Origin: JAGQZY01 sp964588335
Lineage (GTDB): Bacteria; Bdellovibrionota; Bdellovibrionia; Bdellovibrionales; JAGQZY01
Direction of reading: 5' to 3'
Assembly (NCBI GenBank): GCA_964588335.1
Contig: CAZPOV010000001.1
Span: 248,001-312,000, forward strand
DNA: 64,000 nt
The notes under the pieces are model-generated. The model ran no database searches. It saw nothing but the letters and a program-made list of their open reading frames with translations, and had not been told where the DNA came from. Positions 8,515 through 16,600 of the stretch are shown in pieces (positions within the stretch are counted from its first letter, which is position 1; every line of letters starts with the position of its first letter). Position numbers and translations under genes: made by a program.

Positions 8515-10583
8515 CTCGGATCAAAACGACGATTTAAAATACGATTTCGGATTTTAATCAATTCGTTAAAGACCTCAGGGCGGTTCGTAAGTCCTTTTTC
8601 ATAAACTGATTTTTGGTCTTCTTGATTTTCGATAGACATTCGATAGTAAACATAATCTTCGAAATGGAGTTTGTATTTTTCAGTGGCTCTAAAAATCAGA
8701 CGGGAAATAATTCCGGACCCAATGGCGTAAAACAAAGGATCTTCCTGTAGCGCCACCAAAAGACGCCACTGCTGCTCGAACTTTTTCTGAGATGTGTAAG
8801 TAAGTATGGCGGGAATGTATTGTTTGATTAGGGCGATGCTTTCGGAATTGGCCTCCCAAATACAATGCTTTCTATCCAATTGGGTGGTGGCTTTGTTACA
8901 GTCAATGACACTATTTGCATGGGACTTTTCTGGAAGATCAATACTTCCATAATCTCTATCTGTGATCCGGTTTCTGGCTTGATCGTTGATAACCTGATGC
9001 AGAAAGGCATCAATAACATTCTGGACTTCAAAATACGTTAAGCGAGTTGCCAGCTGCAAGGCGGACTTAGAAATGACAAGATCCATATTAAGGTAGACGT
9101 CGTCGTTGACGTAGCGTGGCAGTTGATCTTCTACAAAGCCTCGGACACCTGGTCCAATAGGCATATGGTCTTTGTCTTTTTCAGGGCCATGGACCATTCC
9201 AGGCAACATCTTGTAGATGCGACCCGATATTTGAGCGAGATCACTCTCGATAAACAAGTTGCCCTTTCGAAAGTGGTTGTCGGTTTCTTGGTAAGAGAAA
9301 TTGAGTTCCATAAAGTCACGAATCGACAGGTCTGGATTTAGCTCGTACAAGATATTGGCTTCACCTCGTCTGTCCTCCTCATTACCAAAAGCGAGCCAAC
9401 CACCGAAGGTCTCATCGAAATTGGAAGTGGCAATTCGATAAAATTGATTGTAGTTAGTTCTTGGATCCACTGTCAGACTGATGTTCTGTTCTACAAAGCT
9501 TGTACGCTCTCCCATTTTGATAAGGCGAATATCGATGCGTCCACCTCTTGATTCATTGGCAAAATTTGTTTGTGATTTTACAATTCTGCGGATGCGCGCT
9601 TGTTCTTCGGGTAGATGAGAGTCGGCGCTAGAAATCGCCTCAGTTTCAGTTAAATGCATGGTTAAGGTGTCGCGAACACCGGCGTTTCCTCCAGTCAACG
9701 GCGACACAACGCGCCCGACATCCATCAATTGCCAGTTGCGATAATACATAAACTGATTGTAAGCAGCGGCGGCCTTAGGATTGCTGAGGTCAAAAAGGTA
9801 CTCAATCGCGAAAACAGTTCCATTGGCTTTGTCAGATATGTCCAAATGAAAGAAGTTATTGGGAATAATTTTGTCGGCCAATGTGTTAAGAACAGGGATA
9901 TCAAAAACTTCTAGGGCAAAGCTTCTGTGCAGTCCGCCGCCAACATTGCGAGTCATCTGCTTTAAGCTGGAAGCTCGTACGTAAACTTTATCTTGTCCCC
10001 GTTTATAAATTTCGATTTGAAAATCACCGTAAAAAACCCTTTTATAGCCAGCACGAATACTAGCCAGACCCAGTTCATGAGCGGCCCCAGCGTTGGCAGT
10101 AATAGCCGTTCTCAGTTGGTAGCGAAAATAATCTTTGTCTTTTAAAGAGCGAGCGCGCTCAGCTGTAATAGGAACACGACGAGCGGTGACCAATTGTTGG
10201 TTATCAAAAATGTAGGGAGGGTTTCTAAGGATATCAAAAGCTTCGCGCTGAGTATTAAATTGGCGAATAAACTCCCCGTTCAATCCAGCAGTGGTCGAAC
10301 CGCCCAGGTTAATGATTCCAGCAGGTATTTGATGACCCAGGCGAAATCGAAAAGACAAAGGTTCTGATCGGGAATAAGTTTCACGATCTTCATTGGGAAA
10401 CACACGAATGCCGCTTTCTCCCCGCAATGAGACATAGTCGCCAACGCCGAAGCTGAAGAGGTCAAGATCGAGTTTGATGTCCTGGGTGCGAATTTTCTCA
10501 CGCACTCGATCACCAATAGATTCAGCATGGGCTTGGGGTAGAGTAAAAACTAGAGAAAAGATTGTGAAAAACAGGACTTTCAT
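8502..10583 (-). CDS. Large exported protein of unknown function
   Basis: A 693-residue protein that I do not recognise. It starts with a signal peptide (about residues 1-20, ending in AHA-ES) and the rest is hydrophilic with many short alternating strands and no internal membrane helix, so it is periplasmic, outer-membrane-associated or secreted. It is the last gene of a three-gene minus-strand operon with an exported amidohydrolase and another exported protein. Its ATG overlaps a TGA that closes the alternative 3' frame of the amidohydrolase (ATGA at 10580-10583), which supports coupling to that frame. No catalytic motif was found. Confidence 0.8.
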   Translation of the reverse strand: MKVLFFTIFSLVFTLPQAHAESIGDRVREKIRTQDIKLDLDLFSFGVGDYVSLRGESGIRVFPNEDRETYSRSEPLSFRFRLGHQIPAGIINLGGSTTAGLNGEFIRQFNTQREAFDILRNPPYIFDNQQLVTARRVPITAERARSLKDKDYFRYQLRTAITANAGAAHELGLASIRAGYKRVFYGDFQIEIYKRGQDKVYVRASSLKQMTRNVGGGLHRSFALEVFDIPVLNTLADKIIPNNFFHLDISDKANGTVFAIEYLFDLSNPKAAAAYNQFMYYRNWQLMDVGRVVSPLTGGNAGVRDTLTMHLTETEAISSADSHLPEEQARIRRIVKSQTNFANESRGGRIDIRLIKMGERTSFVEQNISLTVDPRTNYNQFYRIATSNFDETFGGWLAFGNEEDRRGEANILYELNPDLSIRDFMELNFSYQETDNHFRKGNLFIESDLAQISGRIYKMLPGMVHGPEKDKDHMPIGPGVRGFVEDQLPRYVNDDVYLNMDLVISKSALQLATRLTYFEVQNVIDAFLHQVINDQARNRITDRDYGSIDLPEKSHANSVIDCNKATTQLDRKHCIWEANSESIALIKQYIPAILTYTSQKKFEQQWRLLVALQEDPLFYAIGSGIISRLIFRATEKYKLHFEDYVYYRMSIENQEDQKSVYEKGLTNRPEVFNELIKIRNRILNRRFDPSYFQ

Positions 10584-10646
10584 TTCTTGGACCTTTCAAT
10601 CGTTTGACAGTTCACAGGTTTGATCTCTGTCATGTCTATTAATATT

Positions 10647-12803
10647 TTATCTGTAATCTTCTGCCATTCGCTCGGGCTTTGAACTAAAGGTTTCAGGTCG
10701 GTTGGCTCGATCAGTTGGCCAAGTTTCTGAAATAAAGTTTCGAATCCGTTGCGAATGGTAACTGTCGTTGCAGGAGTACAAAGGTGTAAAGTCTTGACTG
10801 GCCACTTCTGGATCGCCACCAATGGCAAAAGCCTTATCACCTCTTTCAGGATCATTCAGGTTTCGCGATTGAGTGGTTAAGCTCACTCCCAAAAGTCTCT
10901 GGATATCAATGAAGCGATCCAAATTCATTCCAGAAGACTCTTTAAAAACTTTCAAATCATCTTCTTCATCCATGGTGAACTGATGCACAAAAACCTTGGC
11001 TTCTGTGAAATCACATTGAATGGCGTGATCAACACGGCCAGCCTGGGCTTTATCCGTAATGTAAGCCGAAAGCTCATCAAGAAATTCCAGCTCTTCTTGC
11101 TTTTTAGGCTTCGGGTTGCGGGCAAATAGAACCGGAGCGTCGTTGTCTTCTAGTAACTGCGCCATTCCAAATTCCGGGTTCTCGGCCATTAGCTCGTAGT
11201 CAGTAGTGACTTGTCGTACGGAGGACTCGTTACCGTAAATGACTTTGCTGTCAACAACCACAAGGTTGATATCTTTTTCCCAGACATCGGCAACCAAATT
11301 CTTGTAGGGATCTGAAGTATCGAATTTTTTGGTAACAATCAGTGAACCCATCGCTTTGGGTGCTATGGTGGCGACTCCACCTTCTGCTTCATTGTTCTCC
11401 CAAGGATCGCCACTGGTTCCCTGCCAATGATTGATCATCTTTGCTGGATTTTCGGTCACCATCATAAAAAGGGCTCGATAGACCGAACCTTCAGCGCCTG
11501 GCATTTTGGCCACAGCATCGGTGAGATTTTGACTTTGCAAATACTCAATCGCGACTTTTAACTCTTCTAAGGGTCCTTTTGAGCCTGTCGGTAACCAATC
11601 GGAGCCTAAGGCCAGCATGACTCCTTTCTCTACAGCCATCTTGATATCAAGAGTTTGGTTGTAGAGAAGCAAATTGGAAAACGGAGACCAAATGAGTCCC
11701 ATTTGTTTGGCGGCCATATCTTCCAGTCCTTGCTCGGAAATACCGACACCGTGAACAAAGTTGACACCTTTTTTATTCATTCCTAAAAGTTTAACGATCT
11801 CATATTCTTTTTGGTTGTACGGATCATCGCGGCGCCCTTCGGCAAGATGGGCAATGATGGCCGAGCCATTTCCGTTGGCAATTTCCTCAGCATACTGTCG
11901 TTTGCTGGCGATGGATTTATGAACCCAATAAATATAGCGAACAAATTTCTCGGGCAGCTCTTCTATGGGTACTTTCTTATTGCATGCGGCTTCCAGCTTG
12001 TCGCGGTCTCGGAGTACATCAATACCTTCATCCGATAAAACATCAGTGGCGGTGTAAGGGCGGCCAAGTAATTTATCGGAATGGCAATACTCGTTAATAA
12101 CTTGAGCCAAAGCCTCTTCGTAAGAAGCGCCCTTATCAATAATAGGTTTTAAGGTCTTCCAAACAAAGACCATGTCGTTAGGAATGACTAAGTCTGTGGG
12201 AGCTTGAACGTTGTCTTTTTTAGATCGAGGAAACGCGCCACTGCCCTCAACCTGATGAATCGCGAAGTTATCAACGCAGTAAGAGGGGCCTTGTAAATAT
12301 GTGGTCCCAACAACCATTGCTTGCAATTCGGACCAACGAAAAGCCGCACAGCTCATCGGACTTCCATAGCCGATCCAAGGGTTCATATTGTTACTGACCG
12401 CTTTTTTGTAATTCCCCCAGGCTCGCCATTCGAAGCGGTTGGCAAATTGCCCATGGGCCTCTTTCCAAACTGCGAGATTGTTTTGTTTGGTGTGATTATG
12501 GAGGTCAATCAAACCAGGGTAGATAACGTCAAATTGTCCTGTGGTCGCATCTTGCAAAGATATAAAAATCGTATCGGGCTTATCTTTTAAAGCTCTGATT
12601 TTTGTTGTCTCGGTTTCGATACTTTCAATCATTCCGCTTTCTTGATTTAGTACAATCGCAGCGTGCTCATAGCCGGTGCCATCAGAGTCCCGTCCGATAT
12701 ACTGGTCAGCAATATCACCCTCAAGAACGATATACTTGGCGAAAGCGATCGTTGAGAAGAGTGGACTTAAAATAAGGATAAATATCAAATGCTTAAAACT
12801 CAT
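10647..12803 (-). CDS. Exported metal-dependent amidohydrolase (3' end probably frameshifted)
   Basis: A 718-residue protein with a signal peptide (residues about 1-22) and an amidohydrolase-superfamily TIM barrel: HxH metal site at His102/His104 (DLHNHTKQ), then IIAHLAEG, FVHGVGIS and LALGSDWLPTG in the order used by the cytosine-deaminase/chlorohydrolase branch. The substrate is unknown; location would be periplasmic or extracellular, unusual for this branch. The frame stops at 10647, but a second frame continues with natural-looking sequence to 10580, where its TGA overlaps the next ATG. A one-base insertion around 10730-10750 would explain this. It is the middle gene of an operon of exported proteins. 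Confidence 0.82.
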   Translation of the reverse strand: MSFKHLIFILILSPLFSTIAFAKYIVLEGDIADQYIGRDSDGTGYEHAAIVLNQESGMIESIETETTKIRALKDKPDTIFISLQDATTGQFDVIYPGLIDLHNHTKQNNLAVWKEAHGQFANRFEWRAWGNYKKAVSNNMNPWIGYGSPMSCAAFRWSELQAMVVGTTYLQGPSYCVDNFAIHQVEGSGAFPRSKKDNVQAPTDLVIPNDMVFVWKTLKPIIDKGASYEEALAQVINEYCHSDKLLGRPYTATDVLSDEGIDVLRDRDKLEAACNKKVPIEELPEKFVRYIYWVHKSIASKRQYAEEIANGNGSAIIAHLAEGRRDDPYNQKEYEIVKLLGMNKKGVNFVHGVGISEQGLEDMAAKQMGLIWSPFSNLLLYNQTLDIKMAVEKGVMLALGSDWLPTGSKGPLEELKVAIEYLQSQNLTDAVAKMPGAEGSVYRALFMMVTENPAKMINHWQGTSGDPWENNEAEGGVATIAPKAMGSLIVTKKFDTSDPYKNLVADVWEKDINLVVVDSKVIYGNESSVRQVTTDYELMAENPEFGMAQLLEDNDAPVLFARNPKPKKQEELEFLDELSAYITDKAQAGRVDHAIQCDFTEAKVFVHQFTMDEEDDLKVFKESSGMNLDRFIDIQRLLGVSLTTQSRNLNDPERGDKAFAIGGDPEVASQDFTPLYSCNDSYHSQRIRNFISETWPTDRANRPETFSSKPERMAEDYR

Positions 12804-12813
12804 TACGCTCTCC

Positions 12814-13794
12814 TTACCAAGTCTCGTTAATGTTACTTATTAGTTTTTGTAAAACATCAAAGCCCACTTCGAGTCGCATTGCGACTTCAAAGGCTTCCTC
12901 GGCACCGTCGATCGATCCCGTTTCAGGAAGGTCCACAGTTTCTAGGCTGTCCACTACCGACTTGTAGGTTTGATTCTCTGGATTTGTAAGTGCGGAGAGT
13001 TTGGATTTGATATCCGAAAGATTTTCCGGAGTGACTGAGTCGTCGGCGACATTTTCGATTGTGGTTAGAAAGTCATTGATTTGTTTTTTGTTAGAAGGTG
13101 TTTCAACGTAGGGCACGAACGGCCGCATTCCTTTTGCGATCGATCCCATTATTAAGAGGGTCACTTTTTTGTTTTGGGTTTTGACTTGATCTTCGCTTCC
13201 AGGATGCGCCATCAACAAAGCCTTATAGCGATCCGAATAGTGTTTTATAAAACGCCAGGTTTTTGAGAATTTTTGGCTGGCCTCGAAGCCGGCGGTTTCT
13301 TCGATAGAGCCGATGATGATTGAACTTTTTAAAATCGGTTGGATTGTGGTTTCCAAAAGCTCAGCCGTTGCAACGTACTGAGCGAAATATTTGATCACAG
13401 CCATGGTCTCAAGATCTTTCATGCTGTCTGCGGAAAGAGTTTGACCGGTCTCTACGGGAAGCCAGTAGTAAGGTGTTTCGCTATCCATGAATGGCGAGGT
13501 CGCACGTTGTGCTTCTTTAAAAGCTGGTAAAGTCGTTTGGCTTGCGAACTCAGCCATATGGAAATACGGATTGCCTTTGAAGGGTAAGAAATCCATCATG
13601 TACAAGATCAGCATACGGCTTTGAATTATTTTATAGCGTAGAGTTTGCGAAGCGATATCATCTTCGCTAATTTTTGCCATCGCCTCGGCGCGGCCGTCAC
13701 TGGCGTCTTTGCTAAAAGCCGCGAAGGAAATAAGCAAGCTAATGAAAATTAGCGACAATCTTTTGAACCAAAAACCGGCCAAATTGGGACTCAT
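12814..13794 (-). CDS. Exported protein of unknown function
   Basis: A 326-residue protein with an N-terminal signal peptide (hydrophobic residues about 11-27, ending AAFSK) and an otherwise mainly helical hydrophilic sequence. I do not recognise it. A TAAGGAG ribosome binding site precedes the ATG. It is the first gene of the operon that continues with the exported amidohydrolase (10 bases later) and the 693-residue exported protein. The shared export signals suggest the three act together outside the cytoplasm. No enzymatic motif is visible, and there is no lipobox. Confidence 0.78.
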   Translation of the reverse strand: MSPNLAGFWFKRLSLIFISLLISFAAFSKDASDGRAEAMAKISEDDIASQTLRYKIIQSRMLILYMMDFLPFKGNPYFHMAEFASQTTLPAFKEAQRATSPFMDSETPYYWLPVETGQTLSADSMKDLETMAVIKYFAQYVATAELLETTIQPILKSSIIIGSIEETAGFEASQKFSKTWRFIKHYSDRYKALLMAHPGSEDQVKTQNKKVTLLIMGSIAKGMRPFVPYVETPSNKKQINDFLTTIENVADDSVTPENLSDIKSKLSALTNPENQTYKSVVDSLETVDLPETGSIDGAEEAFEVAMRLEVGFDVLQKLISNINETW

Positions 13795-13902
13795 CGTTAC
13801 TCCTTAAAATTGCAATCAAACAGCTCTCTGCGCGAGTTTGAAATCTAACACTTTTCAATGGAATTTCGGTACTTTACTGAGGCTTTTGCAAATCTTTCAG
13901 GA

Positions 13903-13923
13903 GTGTAAAATGTTTGTGTAAAA
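13903..13923. repeat. Pair of GTGTAAAA direct repeats upstream of the exported-protein operon
   Basis: GTGTAAAA occurs at 13903-13910 and again at 13916-13923, 13 bases apart start to start (just over one helical turn). The site lies about 110 bases upstream of the exported-protein start at 13794 and 72 bases past the end of the MarR-type gene. The spacing suits a dimeric or tandem-binding regulator, but no regulator is known. The same 7-base half site is found in the palindrome at 49373. Confidence 0.35.
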
Positions 13924-13994
13924 GAACTAAACGGTGATAGCAAAGAAGCACGAAATCTTAACACAAAACCAACCGAAGGCGCCGCTCAGAGGCT

Positions 13995-14375
13995 CTAGAG
14001 CTGATTTTGTTCCAATCGATTTTCCCAATGATCAAACAAAGAAACGAGCTTTGGTGACAGTGCCTTGCCTTTTTTTGCAAGGACGATTGTACGCTTTCTT
14101 CGGTCGTCCTGATTCAGTCCCACTCGGACTAGTCCTTGTTGCTGAAGAGTTCTTAAACAGTGGCTGATTTGATGTTTAGGGAGGCTCAAAGTGTGGCTCA
14201 ATTGAGACGGATGGGCTTCGGCATTCTTCTCGAAGAAAAGGGCCAATAGAATGAGAGCTTCATTGATATTCACATGCCAGACCTTTAGCTCCTTGCGAAG
14301 CGGGGTGAAATAATTTTGATAGTCTTGATGGGTCTTCACTAATGAGCTGCGGTCCATAAACTCTTGGAATTTCAT
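13995..14375 (-). CDS. MarR-family transcriptional regulator
   Basis: A 126-residue winged-helix regulator. The helix-turn-helix core reads HPSQLSHTLSLPKHQISHCL (about residues 55-74), followed by LRTLQQQGLVRV and the wing with DDRRKRTIVLAKKGK, the standard MarR pattern. The ATG at 14375 has AAGGAA upstream. It is divergent from the biotin operon with 126 bases between starts, and that gap holds a dyad TAGTTG-N7-CAACTA, so it may control its own gene and bioB. MarR proteins usually respond to small phenolic or oxidising ligands; a role in biotin control is inference. Confidence 0.85.
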   Translation of the reverse strand: MKFQEFMDRSSLVKTHQDYQNYFTPLRKELKVWHVNINEALILLALFFEKNAEAHPSQLSHTLSLPKHQISHCLRTLQQQGLVRVGLNQDDRRKRTIVLAKKGKALSPKLVSLFDHWENRLEQNQL

Positions 14376-14410
14376 GACTTCCTTCTAGCCCATTTTATTG
14401 TCAAAAACAA

Positions 14411-14429
14411 TAGTTGGTAATTACAACTA
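14411..14429. promoter_or_regulatory. Candidate MarR operator between marR-like gene and bioB
   Basis: A 19-base dyad, TAGTTG (14411-14416), spacer gtaatta, CAACTA (14424-14429). Size and symmetry suit a MarR dimer. It lies 36 bases before the regulator's ATG and 72 bases before the bioB ATG, where it could act on both promoters. No good -35/-10 pair for bioB was recognised. Confidence 0.5.
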
Positions 14430-14501
14430 AATCGTTGAGAACACCCTGAAATTATTGAAGAATACCTTGTCATTTGAGCAAGCCCTTGGCAAATACTGGG
14501 C

Positions 14502-15443
14502 ATGGAAAAAGCACTCTTATCACCGACCCTCGAAATCTATCGTCAACCCTTTATGGATTTGCTGTTTAAAGCACATACTGTCCATCGGGAAAATCACAAT
14601 CTTAATCACATTCAAAAATGCTCGCTGCTTTCAATCAAGACCGGGGGCTGCCCAGAAAACTGTTCGTACTGCCCACAGTCGGCCCACTATAAGACAAACT
14701 TAAAAAGTGAAAGTCTGATGGATATGGAAGAAGTGGCGAAGTCGATCCATGATGCAAAAGCGCAAGGGGCCGAGAGGTTTTGTATGGGGGCCGCTTGGCG
14801 TGAGGTCCGCGATGGCAAGCAGTTTGATCAAGTCATCGAAATGGTAAAGATGGTTAAAGCCAACGACATGGAAGCTTGCGTAACGTTGGGTATGCTTTCC
14901 AAAGAGCAGGCGCAAAAACTTAAAGAGGCTGGCCTGGATGCCTATAACCATAATCTTGATAGCAGTCGTGAATTTTATGACAAGATTATTCAAACCCGTA
15001 CTTACGATGATCGCTTGAACACGATCGCCAATGTCAGTGCTGCCGGAATATCGGTATGCAGTGGGGGAATCCTCGGCATGGGTGAGAGTGACAAAGATCG
15101 CTGTGCGATGTTGGTGGAGTTGGCGAACCTCGAGCCTCAGCCAGAATCGGTTCCGATCAATTTGTTGATTCCGGTCGAGGGCACCCCTCTTGAAAAACAA
15201 GAACCTGTTGAGCCTCTTGAGCTGATTCGCACGATTGCAACAGCTCGGATTTTAATGCCCAAATCTCGCATTCGATTGTCTGCTGGTCGTAAGGATATGA
15301 GCCGTGAGACGCAAACTCTTGCCTACTTTGCTGGAGCCAGTTCGATTTTCTTGGGAGATAAATTGCTAACACGAGACAATCCAGAGGTTTTGGCCGACGA
15401 AAAATTATTTAATGATCTCGGTATGCAAAACCAAATGCAGTGA
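14502..15443 (+). CDS. bioB: Biotin synthase, BioB
   Basis: A radical-SAM enzyme that inserts sulfur into dethiobiotin to form biotin, using a [4Fe-4S] and a sacrificial [2Fe-2S] cluster. The radical-SAM cysteines are Cys50, Cys54 and Cys57 (GGCPENCSYCPQSAHY); the N-terminal QPFMDLLFKAHTVHRE and the later RFCMGAAWREVRDG, GGILGMGE and RLSAGRKDMS are all BioB signatures. The 313 residues are slightly short but complete. The ribosome binding site before the ATG is weak. It is first in the operon bioB-bioF-bioDA-diiron protein. Confidence 0.97.
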   Translation: MEKALLSPTLEIYRQPFMDLLFKAHTVHRENHNLNHIQKCSLLSIKTGGCPENCSYCPQSAHYKTNLKSESLMDMEEVAKSIHDAKAQGAERFCMGAAWREVRDGKQFDQVIEMVKMVKANDMEACVTLGMLSKEQAQKLKEAGLDAYNHNLDSSREFYDKIIQTRTYDDRLNTIANVSAAGISVCSGGILGMGESDKDRCAMLVELANLEPQPESVPINLLIPVEGTPLEKQEPVEPLELIRTIATARILMPKSRIRLSAGRKDMSRETQTLAYFAGASSIFLGDKLLTRDNPEVLADEKLFNDLGMQNQMQ

Positions 15444-15448
15444 GGCCT

Positions 15449-16600
15449 ATGAATTTTAACGAACTCTACGAAAAATCGAAAGAGGGTTGGATTGCGACGG
15501 ATTCTTACCGCAAATTAAAATCTCCGGCGGGAATTGATTTCTGTTCCAATGATTATCTAGGGCTCTCTGTCTCCCAGGAGTTGAATCAAAGAATCGTCGA
15601 GCGAATGAAAGTTTTAGGACTTGGTTCAACGGGCTCCCGACTTCTGTGTGGACAAAGCTTGTTAACGGAAAATCTCGAAGAGCAATTGGCCAACTATTCC
15701 GGGATGGAGCGGAGCCTATTTTTTTCTTCGGGTTACCAAGCCAACTTGGCTTTGTTTTCAAGCCTTTTAAAGAACGAGGCTGTGGTTTTTTCTGACGAAC
15801 GCATCCACGCTTCTATCATTGATGGCATTCGACTTTCACGATGTGAAAAGTATATTTGGTCGCATAACGATTTGGAGCATCTGCGAATGCTGTTGAAGCA
15901 AAAAGTGGATCCCAGGCGATTAAACGTTGTTGTTGTTGAAAGCATCTATTCAATGACAGGGCATTTTGCCCCTCTGCCTGAGCTCGTTGAAATTTGCGAG
16001 GAGATGGGTGCTTATTTAATTGTTGATGAGGCGCATGCCACCGGTTTGTATGGAGATCGGGGCGCTGGTCTGACCGATCACTATCAATTGAACCATCGCA
16101 TTTTTGCTAAAATTCACACCGCCGGTAAGGCCTTAGGCGTAAGCGGTGCTTGGATTGCCGGATCGGCTTCGTTGATGGATTTGGTGGTCAACACTTCAAG
16201 GCCCTTTATCTACTCAACGGCGCCGGCTCAATATCAGCAAGTGGCCTGCCAAGAGGCCATTTATTGGGTGACCGAGAACTTTCAATCACTGCAAGAGACC
16301 TTTCAAGAAAGGGTTCTTGGTTTTCAAAATTTTTTGAAACAAAGTCTGGCTTCAACTCCGTTCAGCGCCAGTGGCTGGGGCAGTCCGGTCACGGCTTGGG
16401 TTCTCGGCGAAAACAAAACAGCCATAAATGCCATGAATGACCTTAGTGAAAAAGGCTTTGAAGTGCGAGCGATTCGTCCCCCTTCAGTGCCGATGAATGA
16501 ATCTCTGCTTCGTATTACGATACCGTTGAATCGTACTGAGGCCGAAGTCACCGAATTTCAACAAGCTATTGAACAGTGTTTGCTGGGGTTGCAGTCATGA
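15449..16600 (+). CDS. bioF: 8-amino-7-oxononanoate synthase, BioF
   Basis: Condenses pimeloyl-ACP (or pimeloyl-CoA) with alanine to give KAPA, the first step of the bicyclic ring assembly. The 383-residue PLP enzyme shows the fold-type I signatures DFCSNDYLGL near the N-terminus, VDEAHATGLYGDRG and the PLP lysine in HTAGKALGVSGAW. The ATG at 15449 follows GAGG; a GTG three codons upstream overlaps the bioB stop and is less likely. Its stop overlaps the start of the fused bioDA gene (ATGA). Confidence 0.96.
   Translation: MNFNELYEKSKEGWIATDSYRKLKSPAGIDFCSNDYLGLSVSQELNQRIVERMKVLGLGSTGSRLLCGQSLLTENLEEQLANYSGMERSLFFSSGYQANLALFSSLLKNEAVVFSDERIHASIIDGIRLSRCEKYIWSHNDLEHLRMLLKQKVDPRRLNVVVVESIYSMTGHFAPLPELVEICEEMGAYLIVDEAHATGLYGDRGAGLTDHYQLNHRIFAKIHTAGKALGVSGAWIAGSASLMDLVVNTSRPFIYSTAPAQYQQVACQEAIYWVTENFQSLQETFQERVLGFQNFLKQSLASTPFSASGWGSPVTAWVLGENKTAINAMNDLSEKGFEVRAIRPPSVPMNESLLRITIPLNRTEAEVTEFQQAIEQCLLGLQS

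Noticed and set aside
10580..10855. A 91-codon minus-strand frame read as a separate gene
   Set aside because: Its N-terminal part is a shadow of the amidohydrolase; only the last 55 or so codons look real, so I treat it as the displaced tail of that gene.
14455..14703. An 82-codon plus-strand frame overlapping the start of bioB
   Set aside because: It is another frame of bioB coding sequence, ends inside bioB and shows no protein-like character.
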